From: VAXT01 sp035318925
GTDB lineage: Bacteria > Actinomycetota > Thermoleophilia > Gaiellales > Gaiellaceae
DNA length: 64,000 bases
Direction of reading: 5' to 3'
Assembly: GCA_035318925.1 (NCBI GenBank)
Contig: DATHDS010000003.1
Location: forward strand, 54,333-118,332
Shown here piece after piece: positions 51,750-61,015 of this stretch (position 1 is the stretch's first letter; every line of letters begins with the position of its first letter). The notes under the pieces are model-generated. The model did no database searches. It saw nothing but the letters and a program-made list of their open reading frames with translations, and had not been told where the DNA came from. Position numbers and translations under genes: made by a program.

Positions 51750-54251
51750 GTGCGGCAGTTGCCCACGGCGGATGATTCGTCTGTGGTGGTGCAGCCGTCG
51801 GGAACGGTGACGCTCGTGTTCACGGACATCGAGGGCTCGACGGCGCTGCTCGACGAGCTCGGCGTCGAGGCTTATCGGGAGGCGCTGGCCGACCACCGGC
51901 GGGCTTTGCGGGAGGCTTTCAGCGCGCATTCCGGTTACGAAGTCGACGATGCGGGCGACGGCCTGTTCTATGCGTTCGCGTCGGCGTCGGAAGCGGTGAG
52001 CGCGGTGGCGCAGGCAATGGCGTCGCTTGCCGACGGGTCGGTGCAGAGCCGGGTCGGTGTGCACACGGGCGAGCCGCTGCTCGATGCGCCGAAATATGTC
52101 GGCCCGGACGTGCACAAGGCGGCCAGGATCATGAGCGCAGCGCACGGCGGCCAGGTGCTGCTCTCGGGAGCAAGCCGCGAGCTCGTCGCCGAGGATGTGC
52201 TCGACCTGGGCAGGCACCGGTTGAAGGACTTCGCCGAGCCGCTCTCGCTGTTCCAACTTGGATCCGATCGCTTTCCGCCGCTGCGGACGATCTCGAACAC
52301 AAACCTGCCTGTGCCGCTCTCCTCGTTCGTGGGGCGCGAGCAGGAGGTGATGGAAGTTGTCTCGCTCGTTCGGGACGAGTCGGCGAGGCTGGTGACGCTC
52401 GCCGGTCCGGGCGGGACGGGGAAGACGCGGCTCGCGCTCGAGGCGGCGGGGGAGCTGGTGAGCGAGTTCGGAGCCGGTGTGTTCTGGATCGGGCTGGCGC
52501 CGGTCCGCGATCCGGCGCTGGTCGTCGACACGATCGCGCAAACACTTGGTGCGAAGCAGGAGCTGGCGGCGCACATCGGCGAGAAGCAGCTCTTGCTCGT
52601 GCTCGACAACCTGGAGCAGGTGGTCGAGTCGGCGGTCGAGCTGGCGGCGCTGCTGCGTGTCTGCGCGAACCTGCGCCTGCTCGTCACGAGCCGGGAGCTG
52701 TTGCGGGTCGACGGCGAGGTCGTCTACCCGGTGCCGGCGCTCGCCGACCCGGAAGCGGTCGAGCTGTTCTGCGCGCGGGCGGGCATCGAGCCGGACGAGA
52801 CGGTTGCCGAGCTGTGCAGCCGGCTGGACAACCTGCCGCTGGCGCTCGAGCTCGCCGCCGCCCGGGTCAGCGTGCTTACACCCGCGCAGATCCTCGAACG
52901 GATCTCGCAGCGACTGGACCTGTTCAGGGCCGGCCGCGACGCCGACCCGCGCCAGCAGACGCTGCGGGCGGCGATCGCCTGGTCGTACGATCTGCTCTCA
53001 ACGGACGAGCAGCGGCTCTTCGCCCGGATGGCCGTCTTCCGCGGCGGCTGCACGCTCGAGGCGGCCGAGGAGGTCGTCGACGCAAACCTCGACGCCCTGC
53101 AGTCGCTCGTCGACAAGAGCCTGCTCCGGCGAACCGTCGAACGCTTCTGGATGCTGGAGACGATCCGCGAGTACGGCCACGAGCTATTGGAGGGAAGCAG
53201 CGAGGCCGACGCCATGCGCGGCCGGCACGCCGACCACTACCTTGCAGTCAGCGAGCTCTCCTACACGGAGCGGTTCGACCGCGGTCTGACCTGGGTGCGA
53301 AGGCTCGAGCCAGAGCACGACAACCTCCGCGCCGCGCTCGACGACCTGCAAGACCGGGACCCCTGCCGCTACCTCCGGCTCGCCGGCGCGCTGGGCTGGT
53401 TCTGGCTCGCCCGATCGCATTTCACAGAAGGCTCACGGAGACTCGAAGACGCGCTGGCGTCACCCGTGGAGGACGGACCGCTCACGGCCCGGGCGCTGAC
53501 CTATCTTGGGGCGATCGACGCGACGCGAGGGCGGTTCGCGGACGGGCTGAGTCGACTCGACCAGGCGATCGAACTCTGGCGCACGGTTGGGGACGAGACA
53601 GAGTTCGCGGCAGCGCGCGACGAGCTGGGCTGGGCTCTGTACGCGGCAGGGGAGTCGCGGCCGCTCGAGCTGTTCGAGCAGAACCTCGAGCTGGCGCGCA
53701 GTCTCGGTCACCACGCACTCGTCGGCCGCTCGCTGGCCGGCGTGTGCCAGATGCACGTCGCAAGCGGTGAGTTCGAGCGCGCGGAACCGCTGGCACTGGA
53801 GCTCTATGCCTCGAAGCGCGACAACGAAGACGTCGTATACATGGGCGCGGCGGATCACTACCTCAGCGACTGCGCTATGCACCGGGGGGACTACACCCTC
53901 GCCGAGCAGCACCGGCTGAGCGCCCTCGAAACCGCGCTCACAAGCGAAAACGTGATGCAACAAGCCATCGAGATCCTCGGTCTCGCCTTGACCGCCGCCG
54001 GCCTCGGACGAGACGAACACGCAGTCCGCCTCGAGGGAGCGGTCGACGCGAAATGGGAGGAGCTCGGCGTTTCTTCCGCCCTTCCGTTCTACCTGGCCTG
54101 GCGCGAGCGCGACCTCGGCGCAGCCCGTGCCAGGCTCGGCGAGCCGCGAGTCAGCACTGCCTTCGACGAAGGACGAGCGATGACGTGGGACCAAGCCATC
54201 GAGCTCGCACTCGCGTCCGAGGTCGCGCCGCTCGTGCGCGCGGTCCAGTAG
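51750..54251 (+). CDS. Class III cyclase fused to NB-ARC-like ATPase and TPR region
   Basis: The 833-residue protein has a cyclase domain (about 15-175) with FTDIEGSTALLDELG, DAGDGLFYAF and VHKAARIMSAAHGGQVLLS. A STAND-type ATPase follows, with Walker A GPGGTGKTRLALE near 213, Walker B LLLVLDNLEQ and a winged-helix stretch (LFARMAVFRGGCTLEAAEEV). A TPR-like tail completes it. It starts at GTG 51750, 14 bases after the previous cyclase gene, so the pair is co-transcribed. It could be a signal-coupled regulator. A fragment of another cyclase lies at 57260. Confidence 0.88.
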   Translation: MRQLPTADDSSVVVQPSGTVTLVFTDIEGSTALLDELGVEAYREALADHRRALREAFSAHSGYEVDDAGDGLFYAFASASEAVSAVAQAMASLADGSVQSRVGVHTGEPLLDAPKYVGPDVHKAARIMSAAHGGQVLLSGASRELVAEDVLDLGRHRLKDFAEPLSLFQLGSDRFPPLRTISNTNLPVPLSSFVGREQEVMEVVSLVRDESARLVTLAGPGGTGKTRLALEAAGELVSEFGAGVFWIGLAPVRDPALVVDTIAQTLGAKQELAAHIGEKQLLLVLDNLEQVVESAVELAALLRVCANLRLLVTSRELLRVDGEVVYPVPALADPEAVELFCARAGIEPDETVAELCSRLDNLPLALELAAARVSVLTPAQILERISQRLDLFRAGRDADPRQQTLRAAIAWSYDLLSTDEQRLFARMAVFRGGCTLEAAEEVVDANLDALQSLVDKSLLRRTVERFWMLETIREYGHELLEGSSEADAMRGRHADHYLAVSELSYTERFDRGLTWVRRLEPEHDNLRAALDDLQDRDPCRYLRLAGALGWFWLARSHFTEGSRRLEDALASPVEDGPLTARALTYLGAIDATRGRFADGLSRLDQAIELWRTVGDETEFAAARDELGWALYAAGESRPLELFEQNLELARSLGHHALVGRSLAGVCQMHVASGEFERAEPLALELYASKRDNEDVVYMGAADHYLSDCAMHRGDYTLAEQHRLSALETALTSENVMQQAIEILGLALTAAGLGRDEHAVRLEGAVDAKWEELGVSSALPFYLAWRERDLGAARARLGEPRVSTAFDEGRAMTWDQAIELALASEVAPLVRAVQ

Positions 54252-54331
54252 CCCGTCCCACTGTAGAGCCGACAGACGTAGCCGCTCGCTCATCTGGTGC
54301 TACCGCCGGAGCGGCGTCAGTATCCGCAGCG

Positions 54332-55282
54332 ATGGATGTACCGGTCGAACTGCGGGAGCTGCGCTACTTCGTCGCCGTCGCGGAAGAGCTGCACTTCGGC
54401 CGCGCCGCACAGCGCCTGCACATGTCACAGTCGCCCTTATCGCGTGCTATCCGCGATCTCGAGCGTGAGCTCGGAGTCGCGCTCTTCGTTCGGACAACGC
54501 GGCACGTCGAACTGACACCGGCCGGATTCGCTCTACTCGAGCGGGCGCGGCGGGCGCTCGCCGAGATCGACGGCGCGATAGAGGAGGCACGGCGTACCGC
54601 GCGGCCCGATCGGGGGGTGCTGACGGTCGGGTACGGGCCGCTCAGCCGCGCGACGGCGACGCGCGTAGTCGAGGCGCTGGCGTCGGCTCGCCCCGACCTG
54701 CCGATCGCGCTCGACGAGGACACTACGCCCGAGCTCTTGACACGGGTTGCCGCGCACGACCTCGATGCAGCCGCCGTCGTCGAAACTCCGGCGGCGGCGC
54801 GCCGCTACGGCGTTCGCGTCGACGCGCTCAGGGACGAGCCGCTGTTGGCGGCCGTGCCCACCTCGCATCGCTACGCCGGCGCGGATGCCATTCCGATCGG
54901 TGTCTTCGCTGCCGAACGGGTTCTGCTCCCGCGCGAGCCGAGCGGCAGCGCGATCAACGCCTGGCTTCGGGCAGTCGTGCGAGCCGCAGGCTTCGAGCTC
55001 GAGCAGACGCTCGAGACACCGAGCGCGGCCTGGGATCACCGGCTTCCGCTCGTTGCGGCGGGCGAGGCCGTGGCCGCCATCGTCGCCGACTGGGAGGACG
55101 AGCCGATCGCGGGGGTCGCCGCCGTCGCCTTCGACCCGCCGCTCGAGCTGCCGATCGATCTCGTGTCATCGCTCTCGCCGAACGACGGAATCGCTGTCCT
55201 GGTTGAGACCGCCTGCCACCTCAGGGATGAACAAGGGTGGCTGACGCGAAGGGCGGTGCGAACCGAGCTCCCGTCGGATTAA
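54332..55282 (+). CDS. LysR family transcriptional regulator
   Basis: The 316-residue protein has an N-terminal HTH (about 1-65): LRELRYFVAVAEELHFGRAAQRLHMSQSPLSRAIRDLERELGVALF. A two-lobed LysR substrate-binding domain follows. The frame is open to 54053 over the previous gene, but ATG 54332 places the conserved LRELRYF segment at the start. It is 80 bp after the cyclase gene and upstream of the alpha/beta hydrolase, which may be its target. The inducer is unknown. Confidence 0.9.
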   Translation: MDVPVELRELRYFVAVAEELHFGRAAQRLHMSQSPLSRAIRDLERELGVALFVRTTRHVELTPAGFALLERARRALAEIDGAIEEARRTARPDRGVLTVGYGPLSRATATRVVEALASARPDLPIALDEDTTPELLTRVAAHDLDAAAVVETPAAARRYGVRVDALRDEPLLAAVPTSHRYAGADAIPIGVFAAERVLLPREPSGSAINAWLRAVVRAAGFELEQTLETPSAAWDHRLPLVAAGEAVAAIVADWEDEPIAGVAAVAFDPPLELPIDLVSSLSPNDGIAVLVETACHLRDEQGWLTRRAVRTELPSD

Positions 55283-55384
55283 GCGCGATCAGGACTTGAT
55301 CGGCGCGCCGATCGGACTTTCTAGCGACCGGGCGGGGGACGTAGCGTGGACTGCATCAACCAAGAGCAGAAGGGAGTGGCTGAA

Positions 55385-56095
55385 ATGAGCGATCGTCCGA
55401 ACATCATTCTCGTTCACGGCGCGTGGGCAGATGGGTCCTGCTGGGGGTCCGTCATCGAGCGTCTGCAAGCGGAGGGTTTCCAGGTTAGAGCACCTCAGTT
55501 TCCGTTGAGCTCGCTGGCCGACGACGTCGCCCGGCTGCGCCAGGTGCTCGAGTTCCAGGACGGTCCAACGGTCGTCGTCGGACACTCCTACGGTGGCCAG
55601 ATCATGACCGCGCTCGGCAGCGACGCACCGAACGTCGTCGGACTCGTCTACATCGCTGCATTCGCCCTCGACGAGGGCGAATCCCTCGGCGCGCTTCTCT
55701 CGCAGGGGCCCGTCACCCCGGCGCTCACGCACCTGTTCACCGACGAACGCGGCTTCGGTTGGCTCTCAGAAGACGACTTCGTCAATCATTTCGCGGCCGA
55801 CGTCGACCCCGTCCGGGCACGAGTGATGTATGCCGTGCAACAGGCTTTCGCCTCCTCGGCCTTCACGGACGTGATGGGCGTTCCGGCCTGGAAAGCGCTG
55901 CCGTCGTGGTACCTGGTTGCCCAGAACGACGAGGCGATCCCGCCTGACGCCGAGCGACAGTTCGCCGCGCGGATGGGCGCGACCACCGTCGAAATCCCGT
56001 CGAGCCATGTCCCGATGGTCTCGCGCCCCGAGGAGGTAGCGGACCTGATCGAAAAGGCCGCGGAAGCAGTTGGGGTACCGGCAGCCACTCGATGA
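55385..56095 (+). CDS. Alpha/beta hydrolase (EstC-like)
   Basis: The 236-residue protein has IILVHGAWADGSCWGSVIERL at the N-terminus, nucleophile Ser in VGHSYGG near 79, and Asp in AQNDEAIPPDAE and His in PSSHVPMVSRPEEVADLI. It is close to the family of esterases and salicylate-type hydrolases with HGAW. ATG 55385 has AGAAGGGAG nine bases upstream. A 13-codon extension to 55346 is less likely. LysR is the gene before it. Confidence 0.9.
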   Translation: MSDRPNIILVHGAWADGSCWGSVIERLQAEGFQVRAPQFPLSSLADDVARLRQVLEFQDGPTVVVGHSYGGQIMTALGSDAPNVVGLVYIAAFALDEGESLGALLSQGPVTPALTHLFTDERGFGWLSEDDFVNHFAADVDPVRARVMYAVQQAFASSAFTDVMGVPAWKALPSWYLVAQNDEAIPPDAERQFAARMGATTVEIPSSHVPMVSRPEEVADLIEKAAEAVGVPAATR

Positions 56096-56620
56096 AGAAG
56101 CAGCTGCGCTCGAGCGTCTTAGTCGGGCCAACCCCTCCCACTTGACGGTCAGCGTCTTGCAGCTGTCAAAGTCGCGAGGTCAAGTCCTGTGGGACTTCGG
56201 GTTCGCAGGACTTGGCGCTAAGGAGCTCCACCCCGGCAGCCGTCGAGCAGCTCGTCGCCAGCCGAAGAGCGGCGTGCGACCTTCGTGCGGCCTGACGCCC
56301 CAAAGAAGGCGCGAACTGCGGACGGCGTCCGCGCGAAACCCCTGCAATTCCGACTCTCGGGCCTCTCGCCGTGACTCCCTCCTTATCCGCGATTCAACAC
56401 AGACAACAGAAGATGGTGATAGTCGTTGCGAATTGACGAGACCAAGGCCCGCGTTGGCCCGGGGGCTAACCAGTCCATCTCGCCTCCTCCGCGGCAACGC
56501 TACCCCGCAGGTAGTCGCATATGCCGCCCGAGGACGCCGGATGTCGACGAGTTCAGTCGAACGACCCAAGCGAGGCCCCGGCCTTCGGCCTATCGTCGCA
56601 GCCGAACCGGAGAACCACGT
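56096..56620. other. 525-bp gene-free stretch with a 9-bp inverted repeat
   Basis: No convincing gene is present; open frames here lack family similarity and ribosome sites. CAAGTCCTG at 56181-56189 pairs with CAGGACTTG at 56206-56214. A TTCAACACAGACAACA-like stretch near 56392 is similar to part of the repeats at 57720 and 62190. The region looks like decayed sequence between the esterase and the broken tag gene. Confidence 0.5.
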
Positions 56621-57249
56621 ATGAGCAACGACGTGATCATCGGGCACGACCGGAAGCCGCGCTGCGGCTGGCCGGCGCCGGCGATACCGCCCTCGGCCGG
56701 TACCACGACGAGGTATGGGGTACCCGCACCTACGACGAGTCCGCGATGTTCGAGGCGCTCACCCTGGGCGTGTTCGAGGTCGGGCTGAGCTGGTCGATCG
56801 TGTTCGGGAAGCGGGATGCGTTCCGGAAGGCATTCCGCGGCTTCGACGTCGCCAAGGTCGCGGCGATGACCCAGCGGGACGTCGACCGGCTGGTACAGGA
56901 CGCCTCGATCATCCTCAACCGTGCCAAGATCGAGGCCACTGTCGACAACGCCGGCGCGATGATGTTCGCGTCGCCGAGCCTCGTGGCGCTCGCGAAGTCC
57001 AACGAGATCACGCGTAAGCGGGCACCGCGGTCCCTCGCCGACCTACCTAAGTCCACCCCGCAGGCAGAGGCGTTCGCGAAGCAGTTGAAGTCACAGGGGT
57101 ACCGCTTCGTCGGGCCCACGAGTGTGTACGCGTTCATGCAGAACGTCGGCGTGGTCAACGACCACGTCCATGGGTGCTTCCGCGGGACCGACTACCCAGC
57201 CACGGACCCGAGCCTTCCGATCGGCGTCGCTACTGACGAAGCAACATAA
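56621..57249 (+). pseudogene. tag: DNA-3-methyladenine glycosylase I (tag), frameshifted
   Basis: ATG 56621 (GGAG eight bases before) opens MSNDVIIGHDRKPRCGW, the usual Tag start with a zinc-type Cys. The frame then runs into unrelated residues. The correct continuation (AGAGDTALGRYHDEVWGTRTYDESAMFEALTLGVFEVGLSW onward to VNDHVHGCF) is in another frame from about 56670. A one-base change near 56668-56690 would restore about 209 residues, the normal length. The catalytic region and the HxxxC zinc pair are intact. It removes 3-methyladenine from DNA when functional. A sequencing or assembly error is the alternative. Confidence 0.75.
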
Positions 57250-57259
57250 GGAGGACGTA

Positions 57260-57439
57260 ATGTCGACTACGGCGGTGACATGCGCACGCGTGGCTGCGAA
57301 GGCGACGCCCGGCGAAGTCCTCGTCTCGCGAACGGTGAAGGATCTGGTAGCGGGCTCAGGAATCGAATTCGTCGACCGGGGCATCGAGCACCTGAAGGGA
57401 ATCTCGGGCGAGTAGCAACTCTGTGCTGTCAAGCAATGA
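57260..57439 (+). pseudogene. C-terminal fragment of a class III adenylate cyclase, with nonsense codon
   Basis: An AAGGAGG site six bases before ATG 57260 leads to ARVAAKATPGEVLVSRTVKDLVAGSG and DRGIEHLKGISGE, the conserved end of a class III cyclase domain. The frame hits TAG at 57413-57415, where Trp is usual. QLCAVKQ follows in frame and ends at TGA. TGG to TAG explains the stop. The N-terminal two-thirds of the domain is missing. It may still be translated as a 51-residue peptide. Confidence 0.7.
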
Positions 57440-57461
57440 GCGGCTGAAAGGCGGTGTAGAG

Positions 57462-57514
57462 AGCGGGAGCGAGGGGACTCGAACCCGCGACCTCCGGCTG
57501 TGACAGCCGGCATC
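57462..57514 (-). pseudogene. tRNA-Asp-like 3'-half relic
   Basis: The minus strand has an anticodon-arm-like ccggc/gccgg stem around TGTCACA, an AGGTC variable region, a GCGGG-TTCGAGT T arm with a broken stem and a CGCTCCCG acceptor. These are shared with tRNA-Asp, but no D arm or 5' acceptor is present. It cannot form a tRNA and is probably a relic. Confidence 0.5.
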
Positions 57515-57541
57515 GTGATGTGTCACGGAGTGATCCCCGAT

Positions 57542-57815
57542 GACCCCCTCTGTGGAGGGGGGTCGCTCTCTCGCCTACTCAGGCAACGGTCGTGCCGTCT
57601 TTGCAGGGATCTCGTCGATCGACGCGATCGTGTCCTTACACGGGAGGTGTGTCGGAAGGCGTCGCGAGACGTCACGATGCGTCGCGCGTACCGCAGATGT
57701 GTCCGGAATGTGTCCGCGGTTCAACGAACAGACAACAACCAAGTGCCTATTTGCAGGCACTTTATCGAAACCCTCTGACGGACTCGAACCGTCGACCCTC
57801 TCCTTAGCATGGAGG
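57542..57815. repeat. Copy A of a diverged ~275-bp repeat ending in a truncated tRNA
   Basis: It begins with a C-rich hairpin (57542-57564) and continues with segments also present near the intact tRNA-Thr: TCGCCTA-TCAGGCAACG, GTGTCGGAAGGCGTCGCGA, GATGCGTCGCGCGTACCGCA, GATGTGTCCG-AATGTGTCC and AGACAACAAC. The last 46 bases (57770-57815) are a tRNA 3' half with anticodon loop ATGCTAA. Copy B is at 62009-62286. Confidence 0.75.
57770..57815 (-). pseudogene. tRNA 3'-half relic (anticodon GCT) in repeat copy A
   Basis: Minus-strand T arm and acceptor nearly match tRNA-Thr at 62240, but the anticodon is GCT, the top anticodon-stem pair is a mismatch and the 5' half is replaced by unrelated sequence. 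It is non-functional. Confidence 0.6.
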
Positions 57816-57889
57816 TTTGGGCGCGTCACGCGCGTACACTCGCGATCACTTGCGACGCATTTCCTCCTGCAAATTGAGAGGTTCGCGGC

Positions 57890-57975
57890 GCATACGATGC
57901 GTCGCGAGACGTCGCGCGCGTCGTTTCTGATGTGTCCGTTTTGTGTCCGCGGGTCGTCGTCGATTTAGACAACGT
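57890..57975. repeat. Partial third copy of the tRNA-associated repeat
   Basis: It contains GATGCGTCGCGAGACGTCGCG, then GATGTGTCCG-TTTTGTGTCCGCG and AGACAAC in the same order as copies A and B, with more divergence and no tRNA end. Confidence 0.5.
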
Positions 57976-58219
57976 GTCTGGCGAAACGCAGCGGGCCAGT
58001 ACCGACCGCAGCGGTTTCGCTCTTTCTCGCCGCTCGTGCGGTTTGCGCGATTTGCGAAAGGATCGCCACCGTTGCGCCCGATTGCCTCGAAGTGCTCCAT
58101 CGGTCTAGCGTCGTCGGTTTCCCCGGTCGACTCGCAGGACTTGCTTGCAAAGCCGCTGCAGGAGGTCGGCACGTCGAGCTTGCCTTCCCGCGGTCCCTGC
58201 CACCATTGTTACGAGGAGG

Positions 58220-60940
58220 ATGGCGACCGAGATTGTTGGTAGGGAGGAGGAACTCAGCTCCCTCGGGGCGTTTGTCGACGAGGCGAGGCGCGGACCGGCC
58301 ACGCTCGTACTCGAGGGCGAGGCGGGGATCGGGAAGTCGACGCTCTGGGAAGCCGGCGTCGAGCACGCGCGCGCGCAGGGATTAACGGTCCTGTCGTCAC
58401 GTCCGGCCGAGGCGGAGCGCGCCCTCGGACACGTGGGGCTAGTGGATCTGCTTGAGGGGGTCGTCGACGACGCGCTGCCTGCACTCTTGACGCCGAGACG
58501 GCGCGCGCTCCAGGTGGCGCTGCTCCGAGAGGAGGCGTCAGGTGATTCCGTCGACCACCGCACGCTCGCGGTTGCAGTGCGCGACATCCTGCAGCTTCTA
58601 AGCGAAGGTGGGCCGATCCTGATCGCTATCGACGACGTTCAGTGGCTCGACCCGTCCTCGTCACGTGCGCTCGCGTTCGCCCTGCGGCGGCTCGACGTGA
58701 GCCCGGTAAGCCTTCTACTCACACGGCGACTGGCCGAGGGCGCGCAGCAATCGGAGGTCGAGCAAGCGTTAGGTGCAGGGCGCGTCCGGCATTTGGTCGT
58801 AGGGCCGCTCAGCGTCGGCGCGCTCCACCGGTTCCTGCGCGACCGCGTGGACAGGCCTTTCGCGCGGCAGACGTTGCTCCGCATCCACGAGCGGTCGGGC
58901 GGTAATCCATTCTTCGCGCTCGAGCTGGCCCGCGTTCTCGACGCGGACGTCGACCCGCTTCAGCCGCTCCCGGTTCCGGAGACCCTTGAAGAGCTTGTGC
59001 GGACGAGGATCGACGAGCTCCCCGCGGCCACTCGTCAGGCACTCGCGCTCGCCTCCGCCCTGGGGACGCCTTCGGAGTCGGTCCTCGAACGGGCGGGGAT
59101 TGCGGCAGATGCGCTCAGGCCTGCGTTCGCCGCAAATGTGATCAAGCGCGAGCACGGGACCATTCGCTTCACGCACCCGTTGCTGTCCTCGGTTCTTTAC
59201 CAGGACCTCGGAGACGAGCGGCGCGGCGTTCACGAGCGTGTTGCGGGCATCGTCGACGATCCGCTCCTCCGCGCCCGTCACGTCGCGCTGTCGACGGAGT
59301 CGCCGGAAACGGGCATCGCTGCCGTGCTCGACGACGCTGCGCGTCTCGCGGCCGATCGCGGCGCATCTGCTTTCGCGGCCGAGCTCGCTGAGCACGCGCT
59401 CCGCCTGACCCCTCCGGACACGGGCGACGGCCGACACCGACGGCGGATTGCCGCGGCTCGTGCGCATCTCGCTGCGGGGGAATGGACACGCGCGCGAGCG
59501 ATTGCCAACAATCTGTTGGCCGAGGCGAAGAGCGGTCCGCTGCGCGCCGAGGCCCTCCTCCTCCTAGCCGAGTTCGAGCACGACGACCTCGCCGTTCCGG
59601 TTCTTGCGGAAGCCCTGCGCGAAGCATCGTCGCGCCCGGCGCTTCGGGCGCGCATCCATGTCCGCCTCGCCTGGGCGGAGCGCTTCAGGAAAGGATTCGC
59701 GGCGGCCCTCGAGGACAGCCGTGGCGCCCTCGAGCTTGCCGACCGTCTCGACGACGATGTCCTCCGATTCGACGCACTCGTGCAGCTCTACTCGCTCGGC
59801 GGCATGGTGGGCGACGCGGAGACCCCCGCATACGCGGCGCGCGCGCGCGATCTTGCGACGGCCGCGGGCGACCCATGCCTACTGCGGGAGGCGAACGTTC
59901 TCGTCCCAGGGATGCTCATGGACTCCGGCAACATCGACGAGGGACGCGCCGTGCTCGAACAGGAGTATCGAGAGTGGCAGGAGCGCGACGAGCTCTTCAG
60001 CGCCCAGGTGCGCTGGGCTCTCGCGTGGCTCGAGCTATGGGCGGGGCGCTGGGAGCTCGCGGCTGAGCACGCCGCCCGCGCCCGCGACGTCAACGTCCAG
60101 TACGGGGTCGAGAAGAATCAGGACTACATCCCGATCACGTGGATCGCCGCTCATCGAGGCCAGGTCGAGCTCGCCGCGGAGGAGTCGGAGCGAGCTCTGA
60201 AGCTCTGTGAGGAGCAGATCGGGTTCCATCCGCCCCTACTCGAGGCCGTCCCGGGACTCCTCGCGCTCTGGCGCGGAGACGCGGCGACCGCTGCCGAACG
60301 CCTCGGCGAGGCCGACCGGCAGGCGTCAGCACTCGGGTGGGGTGCGCCGGACGCGCGGCCATGGACAGCCGACTACGCGGAGGCGCTGCTCGAGCTCGGC
60401 CGGATCGACGATGCGGTGCGAGTCATCGACCTCTGGGAAGCGGATGCGACGCGGCTCGCCCGGGAGCGGGTGCTCGCCCATGTGACGCGCTGCCGCGGGC
60501 TCGTCTCCGCGGCGCGGGGTGCTGTCGCTGAGGCAGCGTCGTCGCTCGGCCAGGCAGCCGCGCGGCACGAGGAGGTCGGCGATGCCTTCGGACGGGCTCG
60601 CGCGCTGCTCGCGCTCGGAATAGTCCTCAGGCGCACACGGCAGAAGCGCCCTGCCCGAGAGGCGATCCACGACGCGCTCGGCGGCTTCGAGCAACTCGGA
60701 GCCGCCACGTGGGTCGAGAAGGCGTGTGCCGAGCTGGGGCGGATCGGGGGGCGCATACGGGCGGAAGGATTGACGGCGGCCGAGCGGCGGGTCGCCGTCC
60801 TGGTCGCCGCCGGCCGGACAAATCGGGAGGTCGCGGCCGAGCTGTTCCTCGCCGAGCGGACAGTCGCCGGCCACCTGACGCGCGTCTACGCCAAGCTCGG
60901 CGTGCGCTCGCGCACCGAGCTCGCGCGCCGGTTGCGGTGA
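58220..60940 (+). CDS. LuxR-family regulator with N-terminal AAA ATPase (LAL type)
   Basis: The 906-residue protein has an N-terminal ATPase with IVGREEEL, Walker A GEAGIGKST (about 32-40) and Walker B LLIAIDDVQWLD-like IAIDDVQW, a long TPR-like middle, and a C-terminal LuxR HTH (about 845-905). The HTH reads LTAAERRVAVLVAAGRTNREVAAELFLAERTVAGHLTRVYAKLGVRSRTELARRL. Such LAL regulators control catabolic or secondary-metabolism genes on binding a ligand. ATG 58220 has GAGGAGG immediately upstream. A 25-codon extension to 58145 is unlikely. The target may be the cupin operon downstream. Confidence 0.9.
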   Translation: MATEIVGREEELSSLGAFVDEARRGPATLVLEGEAGIGKSTLWEAGVEHARAQGLTVLSSRPAEAERALGHVGLVDLLEGVVDDALPALLTPRRRALQVALLREEASGDSVDHRTLAVAVRDILQLLSEGGPILIAIDDVQWLDPSSSRALAFALRRLDVSPVSLLLTRRLAEGAQQSEVEQALGAGRVRHLVVGPLSVGALHRFLRDRVDRPFARQTLLRIHERSGGNPFFALELARVLDADVDPLQPLPVPETLEELVRTRIDELPAATRQALALASALGTPSESVLERAGIAADALRPAFAANVIKREHGTIRFTHPLLSSVLYQDLGDERRGVHERVAGIVDDPLLRARHVALSTESPETGIAAVLDDAARLAADRGASAFAAELAEHALRLTPPDTGDGRHRRRIAAARAHLAAGEWTRARAIANNLLAEAKSGPLRAEALLLLAEFEHDDLAVPVLAEALREASSRPALRARIHVRLAWAERFRKGFAAALEDSRGALELADRLDDDVLRFDALVQLYSLGGMVGDAETPAYAARARDLATAAGDPCLLREANVLVPGMLMDSGNIDEGRAVLEQEYREWQERDELFSAQVRWALAWLELWAGRWELAAEHAARARDVNVQYGVEKNQDYIPITWIAAHRGQVELAAEESERALKLCEEQIGFHPPLLEAVPGLLALWRGDAATAAERLGEADRQASALGWGAPDARPWTADYAEALLELGRIDDAVRVIDLWEADATRLARERVLAHVTRCRGLVSAARGAVAEAASSLGQAAARHEEVGDAFGRARALLALGIVLRRTRQKRPAREAIHDALGGFEQLGAATWVEKACAELGRIGGRIRAEGLTAAERRVAVLVAAGRTNREVAAELFLAERTVAGHLTRVYAKLGVRSRTELARRLR

Positions 60941-61015
60941 CTATCCGGTCCGGGCGGGCAAAGTCAGGACGTTCTTACCTTTCCTCGCCGCTCGCCCGGC
61001 CCTAGCGTCGAGGGC

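Larger units (their letters stand above)
57440..58219. other. Gene-free zone with tRNA relics and repeat units
   Basis: About 780 bp contain a tRNA-Asp-like relic, repeat copy A (57542-57815), a partial third copy around 57890-57975 and no supported gene until the LuxR-type regulator. Open frames here encode peptides typical of translated tRNA sequence and are discounted. Confidence 0.6.

Noticed and set aside
57540..57968. Open frames of 90-140 codons around the tRNA relics and repeat copy A.
   Set aside because: Their peptides include translated tRNA sequence (DGLEPS-type) and have no ribosome site or homology.
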